DNA from: Apiotrichum sp. Y4204
Taxonomy: Eukaryota > Basidiomycota > Tremellomycetes > Trichosporonales > Trichosporonaceae
Assembly: GCA_025531455.1 (NCBI GenBank)
Contig: JAMYHL010000044.1
Coordinates: 124,001 to 188,000 of the forward strand
Length of the DNA: 64,000 bases
Direction of reading: 5' to 3'
Under the pieces are notes generated by a model that made no database searches, had not been told where the DNA came from, and saw nothing but the letters and a program-made list of their open reading frames with translations. Positions 1 through 10,714 of the stretch are shown piece by piece. Made by a program: the position numbers and the translations under genes. How positions within the stretch are numbered: the stretch's first letter is position 1; the number at the start of each line of letters is the position of its first letter.

Positions 1-71
1 TTGACCGCAAGCTTTCTTCCACAGCTCGTCTTCCCCAGCGCTCGACCGTCGTCGAAAGTCCCGCAGGCAAA

Positions 72-2022
72 ATGGCAGACGAGAACGGCCAGGTAACCAC
101 CCTGCGTGATACTCCTCCCGTGATCATCCCTCCCGAGGTCGAAGAAGGTCCCAAGTCTGCGACCGTGGACGTAATCCGGCCAGCGTTCGCACGCAACAAC
201 ACACAGATTCGTATCGTCTCAGAGACGAATGCCACCGAGGGCGGCGATCCTGAACCTCAGATCCGGAATATCAGCAACACGCTTATGCTCCCACGGCGAG
301 CCCAGGAGGACGACGTTATCACCCTGAGCGACATCCCCATGTTAACAAGCCGCTCCCCCCGTTCTCCCATGGACTCTATCCCCCTCATGGCGCAGCTTTC
401 CCCACTGCAGTCGCTCATCGTGCGCCATTTCGCCCTTCTTCAGGTCCAGAAGACGGGCATCGGCCACCTCGTCGAGCTCGACGAGGTGATCGAGCTGCTC
501 GACTCGCGCAAAAACCAGTGGTGGAACAAGTTCTTCAAGGGCAATCCGAAAAGAGACCAGAAGCGCAAGGGCGTGTTTGGCGTTCCCATTGAGATTCTCA
601 TCGAGCGCACCGGGTCGGATTCCCAGCTCGGCGCCAACCCCAACGTGCAGCTCCGCGTCCCGGAGTTCATTGAAGAGATCATTTCCACGATGCGTCAGCA
701 GGACATGTCGGTCGAAGGTATTTTCCGCAAGAACGGTAACATTCGCAAACTGCAGGCCCTTGCAGATGCCCTCGATAAGGACTCAGCGTCCGTCGTGCTC
801 GCGGATGAGAACCCCGTGCAGCTTGCGGCTCTTCTCAAGCGCTTCCTGCGCGAGATGCCCGACCCGCTGCTCACTTTCCGCCTGCATAAATTGTTCTGCG
901 CTGCTGCGAGTAAGTCTTGCAAGATATCTGTTTTGAATGGCTAGTCTGACGCCAGTGCTCCCGAATCCCGAGGACAAGAAGAGGACGCTTCACCTCTTGG
1001 TGACGCTCCTTCCCAAGCCCAACCGCGACATTATGGAAGTCCTTTTCGTTTTCCTCCGCTGGGTCGCGAGCTTCTCTTACCGTGACGAGGAGACCGGCAG
1101 CCGCATGGACTTGGCCAACCTCGCAACTGTCATCTGCCCGAGCATTTTGTACGCCAAGGGCCAGAACGCCGCACGCGACGAGAGCTTCATTGCCATCCAG
1201 GCGGTACAGGCACTTCTCGAGGCCCAGGACGACATCTACCACGTTCCTCCGGAGCTTCTTTTCGTGATCCACGAAAACGTCTCCCACATCTTCACGAAAG
1301 AAATCGACCTTCCGCCAAAGGAGATTCACAAGCACTGCGCCAAGTATCTCCAGGCGCGCAACGTTCCCATGCATCACCGCGGCGAGCGACCAGGCGGCGG
1401 ACTCGCCCCAGGCTCCGGCCCGACACTCCGTGTTGAGCGACCGACCGACCTTCCTAGTAGACTGAGCGGATACAAGTCGGACAGCGGCAGCCGTGAGGGT
1501 CACGGTGAGCGCGAGCCGCGAGGCCGTGGCGGCGACCCACGTGAGCGGGACCCGCGCGACCGTGAACGCGATCCGAGGGAACGCGACCACCGGGCTGATC
1601 CGCGAGCGGATCCCCGCGACCGCGACCGTGAGGACATGGGATCCCTCCGCGCCAACGCTTCGCCTGCGCTCAACTCGCGTCCCACGAGCTGGGGCGCTGG
1701 CGGCGCCTCGGGAACCAGCACCCCGACTGGCAACAACAGTGGGGCGATGATGCAGATGCCGACGCCGCACATCAACGGTGCAGCTGTCACGTCACCCACG
1801 TTCCCCACGCACTCGGCTCTCCAGCACCCCCTTCCATCGCTCCCATCTCCTAGCTGGCGCGGCCCCTTCCAGGGCACGTCGGGCGGCAGCAATGGCTCGC
1901 GCCAGAGCTCGCGTGGATCGGCGCCTCCCTCCCCCAGCATCGCCGACGCCGAGCGCCGCAGCTTCCAGATGGAGCGCGACCGATCGCGCGACCGCTCGTG
2001 GACCCCCAACGAGCGCCAGTAA
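72..2022 (+). CDS. RhoGAP-domain protein (two exons, 634 aa)
   Basis: Probable GTPase-activating protein for a Rho-family GTPase, acting in polarity or wall signalling. Exons 72-909 and 956-2022; the 46-nt intron 910-955 starts GTAAGT and ends GCCAG, and splicing keeps the frame. The RhoGAP domain runs from about residue 170 to 400. It starts at FGVPIE, has the arginine finger in GIFRKNG (Arg219), then PVQLAALLKRFLREMPDPLL and, after the junction, a conserved LANLATVICPSIL block. Residues 85-165 are a family-specific lead-in. The C-terminal 200 residues are disordered, with a run of Arg-Asp/Arg-Glu dipeptides at about 470-515. The start ATG lies in a GCAAAATGG context and the upstream 71 nt look like leader, though an upstream exon outside the window cannot be excluded. 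I see the domain; which Rho protein is the target is unknown. Confidence 0.9.
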
Positions 2023-3093
2023 TCAGACCGCGCCTGTGTGGCCATGATGAGCTCGGAAGGCAGATCTATTTGACATGACAATGGACTTGGGATGCCGCGT
2101 TTAATGTCTCGGACTCCTGGGTTGATGAGTTTCTATGGATAATGGCCCTCAAAATGGACCATGGACCTCTCGCGATGGACATCGACGCCTCGCTCGACAC
2201 TCTACCTCCGATACCCTCCCACACCCTTTCTCTCGCAATCTTTGGTTTTCGGCCATCTCTGGTTTGCCTGTTGTCGAGCACTAGCTCCTCTGTCCTGGGC
2301 TGCCCCCCCTTTTTATTTATTTCCACTTTTATTTCCTTCAGGCAGTTGCACGTCGTGCTGCGCTACCTTTTATCGTCTGCGCTGTGCGCCTGGCTGGTCT
2401 GGCTCACATCTCCCCTTGCCATTCCACGGCTGGCCGCTCACGTGCCCTGCTATCTCCCTTCCACTACCACCCGCATTATATCCCACTTTATACCGCCAAG
2501 TCTGTATCACGTATCGCGTATTCCCTGGCCGCAGTGCCGATGCATCGTTGCAAGTGCGCTGCTGACGGAGACTGTTCTAACTTGTACTGGCTGTGACTAA
2601 CTGCAACTATCAACTGCCACACCCATCGACACACTCGCACTAATACGCACTGACCCCGCCACAGCCTCGATTCGGGCAGAATACCCAGCTCATACCTAGC
2701 TCACACCCAGCTCACGCCACATGACGTCTGGGAACTCATCCGGCATCAACTGTGTCTGATGGTCGTCCGCAGATCGAATCTAGGTACTGGGCGCTGGGTA
2801 CTTGGTACTTGCGTTCCCCGATGACCAGCGAAGGACAGCACTACTGTACATACCAAAGTCTGGCCCAACAGTGCGTCTGTCGGAACTTGGGACTCGCTGC
2901 ATGCTCGGCGCCCGAGGCTCGACGCTCGCGCGACAGACGACGCGTCGCTGGAACGCCACGGGAATCCGGGAATCAAAGCCAATGTGTTATCAACTACTGT
3001 ATCAAGGGTCGCGCTCGCCCTGTGGTTCCCACGTTTTGCCCTGCGGGCACCTTCGCACCTCAATGCTCAAGGGGTGATTGGGGTGTCTCTCGT

Positions 3094-3153
3094 CTCACGT
3101 CTTGCCTCACGTCTTGCCTCACGTCTTGCCTCACGTCTTGCCTCACGTCTTGC
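3094..3153. repeat. 12-bp tandem repeat, five exact copies
   Basis: The unit CTCACGTCTTGC occurs five times head to tail, followed by a decayed sixth copy (CTCACGCCTCGT). It sits in intergenic DNA and is translated only in spurious ORFs. It is a simple minisatellite, too short and without spacers, so it is not a CRISPR array. Confidence 0.9.
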
Positions 3154-3882
3154 CTCACGCCTCGTCTCGCATCTCAAGTCCGCATGCGGAAAATCATCAG
3201 TGTCGACTATGCCTATGCGCAGTCCCCCCCTGGGGCGCAGGATGTGCCAAGCCGGCCTATTGTGGATCTACGATCTCGATCCCGGACCCCAGGACAGATG
3301 AAGAGTACACATGACGACTGATGGACGATGAGAATGGACACCGTGTTCTGATGGGATTCACGCGTGATGTGTGTGCCAACGCCCTCGGGAAATGGCCGAG
3401 TCAAGTACCGGAGGTCCGGGGGCTACCGTACTGTTGTGGATCGTTCGAAGGCCCGGCTGCAGTGTCGGGATAAGACCGCGAAGCCGTGAAGTTGGACGCC
3501 CATGCGCATGCCGGACGCTCGCTCGGGCGGGAACGCCAAGCCACGACACATGTCCGCACGCCGCGCGCCAAGAGATGCGAGATCGCACATGCATGCGAGA
3601 GATGCACCGTCGCCCCTCGCCGGCAGTCATCATTCGCGCTTATGGATGGAGTGTTGGTCGCTGGCCGTCCCACATCCCATCCAGCATCCCATCCCACATC
3701 CCATCTTCCCCGCACCCCATCCTCCCAGATCACTCACATCCACCCTCCTCCCCATGCTCACGGCTCATGCTGTCTTCATGCCCCATGTGGTCCACTGTCC
3801 CCATACCCCAAGCTACCTCGTCGGCCGTCCATCCCCACCAGGCTCCCCTGCCTCGGTCGCCTCTGGTCTCCTCTAAGGAGGA

Positions 3883-3888
3883 TATAAA
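3883..3888 (+). promoter_or_regulatory. TATA box
   Basis: TATAAA within GGATATAAACC, 60 nt upstream of the ATG of the secreted GPI protein, followed by a CT-rich leader. Position and context fit a core promoter element. Confidence 0.55.
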
Positions 3889-3947
3889 CCTTCCTTGCGG
3901 TCTCTCTATCCCCAACCCAACGCGCTCTCTCCTCTCATCTCTTCCCA

Positions 3948-4798
3948 ATGCGCGCGCTCCAGTACCTCCTCCTCGCGGCACTTGCGCTCGCGCAGGACCC
4001 ATCCCCCACCGACACCGCTGACACCGCCGCGACCGACGGCACGGACGGGCTCACCCCCGCCGAGGCGACCGACGTGCCCACCAGCGTGCTCGAACTCCCG
4101 CCCACCCTCCCCTCTGGCACGTGGAACGCTACTTACTTGTGAGTGGTGATAGGGTAGTAGAGCTGACGGCAGCATTGCCCCGACCCGCAACAACTACTGT
4201 GAGTCTGTAGTCTATACCCACCCCCAAACAGCTCACACCAGGGGTCAACGACAACGACAACGTCGCGGCGTGGCAGCCGCTCAACGTGCCCACCAACCTG
4301 ATCCTCACCAACTCGAACAGCAGCGTTCTCCCCCAGCCCATTCTCCTCGTGCAGAACCGTGCGTCCAACCACCAGACTCAACTAATGGCAGTGGCGGCAG
4401 GCACGTCGTCGTACAAGGCGCGCATCTCGAATCTCGTCCCCTCGAACAACTACATCCTCCAGCTCACCGCCGCGGGCAACCCCGACCGTACGTTCGCAGC
4501 ACTACCAGGCTGACAGGCAGATAAGCTCGCGCAGACGCAGGGCTTCCACATCAAGCCCAACTCGACCGCCGCAATTCAGCAGGTCACCGGCATCCCCGCC
4601 ACCGCGACGCCCATCACACCCGGCGGGCCCCCTCCCGCCGGCCAAGTTCAGGATAACAACAACAACGGCGCCGCTGGCGGAAACACCACCCCGGGCTCGC
4701 CGTTCACCGCGCCCACTCCTGCGAGCGCCGCGGGCAAGACTGCTGTCGGTGCAGGCACGCTTGCCGCCCTCCTCGTCCTCGTCGCCACCCTTCTGTAG
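3948..4798 (+). CDS. KNH-like secreted GPI-anchored protein (five exons, 235 aa)
   Basis: Likely plasma-membrane or cell-wall glycoprotein. Exons 3948-4138, 4173-4198, 4242-4358, 4392-4487 and 4521-4798; introns are 34, 43, 33 and 33 nt, all GT-AG, and the total is 708 nt in frame. Residues 1-16 form a signal peptide (hydrophobic Leu/Ala core ending LAQD). The middle has the layout of the Kre9/Knh1-like N-terminal domain: VPTNLILTN, then ILLVQNLAAGTSSY, then NLVPSNNYILQLT and a closing GFHI strand. The C-terminus is Thr/Pro/Asn-rich and ends in a hydrophobic GPI-addition tail (LAALLVLVATLL). N-glycosylation sites are visible (NAT, NSS, NST, NTT). Family membership is by pattern, not search. 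The third intron (4359-4391) is a multiple of three and stop-free, so its retention would add 11 residues. Confidence 0.75.
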
Positions 4799-5083
4799 GA
4801 AGGGTGTTCGGACAATGTATGATGCCGTAGATGTAAATGCTGGATAGTTAGGATAGTGATAGGCCTGATGGACTGTGCGTATCTGGTGAACGGACAAGCA
4901 GTGTCGTGTTGTGCCGTGTATGGACTGCTCGACTCTTGGAGGTGACGAACGTGGGCGGATGACGTCGTTTTGCCACACACAATCTCTTGACTGTGGTTCT
5001 CATCCACCCTTGTAAAGTTGCACACTTGACCATCCACCTCGCTCATAAGCTCACTTCTTTCGCAGCACCTCACCGCCCTCACA

Positions 5084-6634
5084 ATGTCGGAAAAGCATCC
5101 CCTCGCGCTACACGGCGCGCGGCCGACCCGCAATCAACGCATTGCGCTCTTCCTCCTCGGCCAGCTGACCCTGGTAGCTCTCCTGGTGATGCTGGACATT
5201 CTCCCCAACAGCATCTTTCGTCCCCGCCCCCATCCCCACCTTCCTCATCACCATCCTCACCGCCCCCGCGATCCATACGGCGGCAAGACCCTCGCCCCCG
5301 CAAACTACACTGTTCTCGCGGGCTATTTCCGCCAGGACGAGCCTGATTTCAACCCCGACGGATATGATATGCTCAAGGACGGGTTCGGGCTGCTGGATAA
5401 GCGTCCGCAGCGGTGGCGCGAGTTTGTAAAGTGGGTATCTGGAGAGGGGGCGCTGATGCGTGTCTTGTTGGCGTCAGGAAAAAGGCGGTGTCCGCTGGGC
5501 ACTCGTATTCTTTCTTCCTCGTCTCCGTTCCACTCTCTACTTCTGTCTCTCTCGCTCAGTTTCTCTCTCTCACTGTCCTCTTTGACAGCTGATCCACTCT
5601 GATGAGTTTACTTACAGCAGAAACATCACGGCGCTGAACCGCGCGGCGGACGCGCACACCACATACAAGGTGCTCTTCCTCGCGCGCCACGGCGAGGGGT
5701 GGCACAACGTCGCGGAGGCGCACTACGGCACGCACGCGTGGGACTGCCACTGGAGCATGCTCGAGACGGACGGGAACTGGACCTGGGTGGGTAGAAGGGA
5801 ATGGGGCTGAGGCGCGTGTGATGCTGCCCCCTGGACTTCATCGCTTGCTCACATCGCTTGCTCACACGCAGGGCCCCGATCCGCTGCTTACCCCTCTCGG
5901 CGAGGCGCAGGTGCGGGCGGCCAAGGAGGGATGGAAGAGGGAACGGCGGGACCACGTGCCGTTCCCCCAGTCGCTGTACTCGAGCCCGCTGCGCCGCGCA
6001 GCGAGCACCCTTGAGATCACATGGGGGGACATCTTGCTTGGCAAGCGTGTGCGTCCTGTGGTGAGTGAAACGCTACCCAGCTATTGTTTGTTGTGTAGCT
6101 CAGCTGGCGGATTCATCTCAACTGACCGCAGATCAAAGAAATGCTCCGGGAATCCATCGGTCTGCATACTTGCGACCGCCGCTCGTCCAAGTCCTTCCTC
6201 ACGGCCTCGTACCCAGGTTTCGACTTTGAGCCTTCGTTCACAGAGCACGATCCCCTGTGGGATGCCGAGTTTCAGGAGACGCTCCCTCAGGAAGCCATGC
6301 GTCTCCGCCTCGCGCTCAACGAGATCTTTGCAACGGACGCAAACACATTCGTGTCCATTACGGCGCACAGTGGCGTCATCAACGCGCTCTTCCACGCGAT
6401 TGGGAAACGGCGGTTCCAGGTCCAAACCGGTGGGTTTGTTCCTGTAGTGGTGAGTGCTGCATGGTCAAGAAGTAGCACGACGCACGACTGACCTCTCAGC
6501 TGAAGGCTACGTCCCACCCCACCGCGACGTTCAGCCCAATTGTCCGTGGCCAGAGCGCGACGGCGCCGGCGTGTACCATCGACCCGACGCCGACTGAGGG
6601 AACAGTTATGGCGACGCCTGTTGTAATGGGATGA
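5084..6634 (+). CDS. Membrane-anchored histidine-phosphatase (phosphoglycerate-mutase-like) protein
   Basis: Histidine acid phosphatase superfamily, PGAM-like branch, resembling yeast Pmu1-type proteins; the substrate is unknown. Exons 5084-5430, 5621-5786, 5872-6060, 6132-6449 and 6500-6634 give 384 aa. Residues 17-38 form one transmembrane segment, so the enzyme is probably type II with the catalytic part in the lumen or outside. The catalytic signature FLARHGEGWHN places the nucleophile at His139; YSSPLRRA supplies the usual arginine and SITAHSG the second histidine. The first intron (190 nt) is long for this genome, with a CT-rich tract at 5530-5580, and ends in CAGCAG: using the second AG gives REFVKNITALN, the first adds one residue. 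It converges on COQ4 with 147 nt between stops. Confidence 0.88.
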
Positions 6635-6781
6635 ATGGAACATCATGTAGTTGTACCATTCATGAACTCTGATGCTAAGAGCGTGCTCCGGGCAAAATGT
6701 CGTCCAACATAGATGGTCGCCGTACCTTGATCATCTGACGTTCCGCTCACTAAATCGAGTACAGTGCATCACACGTAGCAA

Positions 6782-7781
6782 CTACCACTCCTCCGGCTCG
6801 TCAATCCACTCTCCGGTCCTGCGCATCCTGCGCTCCTCCTCGCGAAGCTCACGGTATCCGCGCCACCTGGCCTCGACGCCAGGGTCGTTATTCCGGCTGA
6901 CGCCGAGCTCGCGGCGAAGCTCACCAATGCCCTGTTCCCACCTCTTCTCCCAGTACACGCCGACGAGGGTGCGTCCGCCGGCCCCGGTCCGCAGCGCCCA
7001 GGGCACCCAGTCCTCGCGCCACAGCTGCCGCCGTTTCGGACTCAACCGCAGCGGTCCAAATGTGGAACTGAGCGCTGCGGCAGGCAGGCCCATATTCGCC
7101 CACTCGACGACCTTGAGAGACAGTTCGTGGGCCAGCGTCGGCGGAAGAGCGAAGAGCGTGTGGTACAGATCGTGCGTCTGGCGATACCGCAGCATCGTGT
7201 ATGCGAGCGACGGCGAGTCAATGTAGCGTACCTGAAGTGAGCACGAGCCATGCATTGCGGATGACTTCGTGGCTCCGTCAACTCACCTGTTCGCGCGAGT
7301 CGGGTGTAATCCCATCCCTGTCGAGCCACTCGACATATTCGCGCCCGACGGTGCCGCGCTGCAGGCCGCGGAGAAAGTTGAGGTCGACCGAAACCGAGGA
7401 GACGACGGGGCGGTCCTTGAGAATCTGGCGGCCTTCAGGGTGTGCCGCCATGGCCTCGTGCAGGCGGGGGAGGAAGGTGGACGCAGTGCTCTCGCTCAGT
7501 GTGGCAATCAGGTCGGGCCGCGTCGTGTAGTTGAGCACGCCGACGATGCCCGAGCCGAGCGCAAGGAGCGCGTTCTGCGCGCCGTTCAGCGGCACGTGCG
7601 AAGGGTAGTTCTGCCCCGGCTCCAGCTTCCCCGGTGGCGGCCAGTGTTCGGGTTGGGAAGATGTTGGCGTAGGGACTGGTGCGTTCTCGGCGACGTCGTG
7701 CGGTTCTGCCTTGGCCGAGGAGTAGATGCTGCGCGGGAGCTGGCGCGCGAGGCGGCGCAGGCGCAGGGCGGGGCGGGACAT
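6782..7781 (-). CDS. COQ4: Ubiquinone biosynthesis protein COQ4, mitochondrial
   Basis: Matrix-side component of the coenzyme Q synthesis complex, needed for its assembly and implicated in ring modification. Minus strand, exons 7781-7287 and 7231-6782; the 55-nt intron is in phase 0, giving 314 aa, the usual fungal length. The start was placed at MSRPALR rather than 21 codons upstream because that N-terminus is an Arg/Leu/Ala-rich presequence without acidic residues. The diagnostic metal-binding motif HDxxH-x11-E is present: His185, Asp186, His189 and Glu201. [12 protein letters not shown] and YVEWLDRDG blocks precede it, and [16 protein letters not shown] leads into it. It is divergent from the MFS transporter gene. 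The C-terminus (about 60 residues) is Arg/Glu-rich and less conserved. Confidence 0.95.
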
Positions 7782-8386
7782 GCTGGGTGAATGCAGGTGA
7801 CGATGATGAACTGAAGAATCAACTCCACAAATGCTCAAATGCACAAATGCACCAAGGCCACGAGCGACTTGGCTGGTATCTCGTGTTCAGCGCGTTCGGA
7901 GCCCCTCGGCGCTGTGCAATGAGACCACCGTGGGAGATGACGCCACGACGACGCCACGGAAATACCACGCAGTGAGCCCGTGAGCTCGGTGAATAAGCGA
8001 GGGCTTGGCAGCGTAGCGGAGCTCGGCCTGGCCGCCTCGGCGGGGGCACGGACGTCCCCAGCGGGTGGCTTTGTGGCTTGCTCTCGTACTCTCGTATCAC
8101 GGCCCATATGGCTCGTAACGAGGCAATCAGCACTCGTATCCGAGTCCATTTCCCCCAACATCAAGCTCCGCCCGCCCGAGATCGCATTCGTTTTCCGTCC
8201 ATTGCCATGTCCATTCCCATATCAGTGGGAAAACCAAGCGCAGCGCGTGCAGCGAGGAAAATCATACTTAAGACGGCGGGCGAGATGCGGCAAACGAGTT
8301 CTGACCCACTAACAAACTAAAAGAGCAGCGTCTCACCGACAAAAAGGAACAAGCACACAGTTTGTCTCTCCATCCCATCTCCAACA
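7782..8386. other. Divergent promoter region COQ4 / MFS transporter
   Basis: About 600 nt shared by two outward-facing genes. No TATA element is obvious on either side. A purine-rich stretch (CAGTGGGAAAACC) lies near 8225, about 160 nt before the transporter ATG. No additional gene seen. Confidence 0.5.
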
Positions 8387-10714
8387 ATGGCAAACGACTC
8401 GTCTATCCAGGTTGGTCCGCGCCCGAGCCGCCGGCCGTCCGCGGGGGGCATGGGACGGCGTCCGTCGCGTATCGCGCCGCGTCCGCGCGCGCCCTCTCCG
8501 CCGCCATACGTTCCCGGAGTGTATGAGCTCGACGAGGTCGAGGTTCGTCCCGGGCCGTCCCTGCCCACGAGCAACGTCGCGAGTGCGCGCGCAAGCGTCG
8601 TCGACCTCGAGGTCGGGAGCAGCGACGGGTCCGACTCGGAGACGCGCGCAGTCAAGAGTAAGACCCCGAGTGTTGTCGAACGCGAGCTGCCGGCCCTCGC
8701 GCCCGTCGACGGCGGGCGCGGCGCCTGGTCGTTCCTCATTGCCGCGACGCTCATCGAGACCATCGTGTGGGGCCTCCCGTGGTCCGTTGGCGTCCTCCAC
8801 CAGTACTGGGCATCCACGATGTTTGTCGGCGACGAGAGCACGCTCACGCTTGCGGCCACGCTCCAGACTGGGTTCATGTACATGACCGCTGCGGTTCTCG
8901 GCCCGTGAGTCTTGTTGTTGAGAGCCTTGGATGCTGACGGGTAGAATCTTCGCCGCGTTCCCCCGTACCGACCGCGCGACGCAGATCCTTGGACTGGTCG
9001 TCGCGACAGCTGCGCTCATTGCGTCGGCGTTTGTCACCAAGGCTTGGCACCTCGTTATCACGATCGGCATCCTGTATCCCTTTGCTGGAGGTGAGTGTTT
9101 CTCAAGACCGCAATCGTCGACAGAAGCCAGGGACATGCTGTGTGCCGGAACTGCTGGGAGGAACACTGTGGTTGTTGTCCCTGCCGGCTTTTTTTTGCCT
9201 GTCATTGCGTACCGAGTACCTAGTGCAGGAGCTGCCGTTGCCTGGGTCGCCCACCCGACATACATGTCTCCGCCCATGTGGGGTTGGACGCGCCATTGCC
9301 GTAGATACGCTCTTCACACCCCATTTTGAGTACAGTTACTAACTGACTTCAGCACTCTACCTTCCCTGCGCGACGCTCCTCTACGAGTGGTTCCAGCTGC
9401 GCCGCGGCATCGCGACCGGCATCATGTTCGCGGGCACGGGCGTCGGCGGCACAGTCTTCCCCTTTATCGTCTCGGCGCTCCTCTCCCGATTCGGGTACAA
9501 GGCGACGATGATCTCGCTCGGTATCGGCTTTGGAGCCCTGAACGCGGTCGCGCTCGTGTTTATCAAGCGCCGCATCCCCGTCGGACGCGTGTCCTCCAGC
9601 CGTGACCACAGCGGCACCAAGAACGTGTTCCGCACCATTGACTGGAGCTTCCTCCGTCGCCGTGGGTTCTGGACCGCGACGGCGGTTATCCTCGCCACTG
9701 CCATGGGCAACTTTATCCCCTCGCTGTGGATCCCATGTGAGTACCGGAGGAGATGGTTTGGAAAAATAGTGCTGACCCCGTGCAGCGTATGCCGAAACCG
9801 TCCGCGCGACCAAGCCGAATGGAACTGCCCTCGTCGCTATCATGAATGGTGAGTGCGCGGATTCCATGTCGCTGGCAGCTTCAAGACCTACTTTTGTATC
9901 ACATGGCTGCCAGGCCTCGATTGCGTGGCACGCGTCATCCGTCTCTTTGTCACTCTTGGTACATGTGCTGACCCGCAGCCGCGTCCGTCCCTGGAAACAC
10001 GCTCACGGGTTACCTCTCTGACCGGTTCCACCCCCGCGTGGTCATCCCGCTCAGCTGTACCCTGGCTACGATCTCGACGCTTGTCCTCTGGGGCCTCGGC
10101 ACAACCGACGCCCTCCTCGTGTGCTTCTCCATCCTCTGGGGCTTCACCGCGCTGTCATTTGTCGGCCTCTGGTCGAGGATGATCACAATTATCGGCAGTG
10201 AGTACCGCGCGCCAGGGCATTGACTGTCTCGGAAGAACATTGTGGCTGGAGGCACCGGGCGCTGTGGCTGGTGGCGTTGGCCCCCAGCTTGGCGGTGGCT
10301 GGGGGCTTCAGACCCAGAAATCCTAATTCTCCTCTTCACCCGGAAATCTCCTTAATCCCTTTGAATACACCTCTCCCTTGACCCAGTCTTGCACTAGTCC
10401 CTCGCTGCCACTGCTGTTGACGACGCTAACCTGTACAGAGGACGACCCGACGCTCCCGGGCCTATTTTTCTCCTTCTTCACCATCCTCAAAGGTATCGGA
10501 AACTTGACCTCGGGTCCCGTCGCCACCGCCCTCCTGAAGAGTGGCTCAATGAAAGGTGCCGCCGGCGCCTACGGCAGCACAAACTACGTGAGTGGCTGAT
10601 GACTAGGGATACAGCACGCGAACTGGAACTGACCACCAGGGCCTGCTCCTCATCTACACCGGGTCTGTCACCGCTCTGGGCGGCATTGTGGGTGTCACTT
10701 TCCCCGACAAGTGA
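8387..10714 (+). CDS. MFS transporter, monocarboxylate-transporter-like (seven exons, 517 aa)
   Basis: Plasma-membrane secondary transporter of the MCT/SLC16-like fungal branch; substrate not determinable. Exons 8387-8904, 8945-9090, 9353-9736, 9786-9848, 9979-10197, 10439-10587 and 10640-10714, all phases consistent. Residues 1-105 are a basic, disordered cytoplasmic tail (many Arg/Pro). The membrane part begins with DGGRGAWSFLIAATLIETIVWGLPWSVG, the fungal form of the MCT entry motif. Later helices include LYEWFQLRRGIATGIMFAGTGVGG and LTGYLSDRFHPR (the cytoplasmic loop signature after helix 8), ending LGGIVGVTFPDK. Intron lengths are uneven: 40, 262, 49, 130, 241 and 52 nt. The 10439 junction gives a Lys codon and is the least certain. 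Confidence 0.88.

Larger units (their letters stand above)
2023..3947. other. Intergenic, no gene seen
   Basis: No convincing coding segment. It holds pyrimidine-rich 3' sequence of the RhoGAP gene to about 2600, a 12-bp tandem repeat at 3094-3153, CCCATC-rich stretches near 3660-3730, and the promoter of the downstream GPI-protein gene. Overlapping short ORFs here are low-complexity shadows. Confidence 0.6.

Noticed and set aside
98..104. Upstream exon of the first RhoGAP gene inside the window
   Set aside because: No acceptor/donor pair and no conserved N-terminal sequence can be shown in the 71 nt before the ATG; the short related note in the findings is of minimal interest.
871..1770. 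299-codon antisense ORF over the first RhoGAP gene
   Set aside because: Arg/Ala/Val-rich shadow of a GC-rich coding exon with a clear RhoGAP domain on the plus strand.
3094..3153. CRISPR-like repeat array
   Set aside because: Units are 12 bp with no spacers, in eukaryotic intergenic DNA; a simple tandem repeat.
8333..9277. 314-codon antisense ORF over the MFS gene
   Set aside because: Crosses exons and introns of a well-supported transporter gene and has no recognisable domain.
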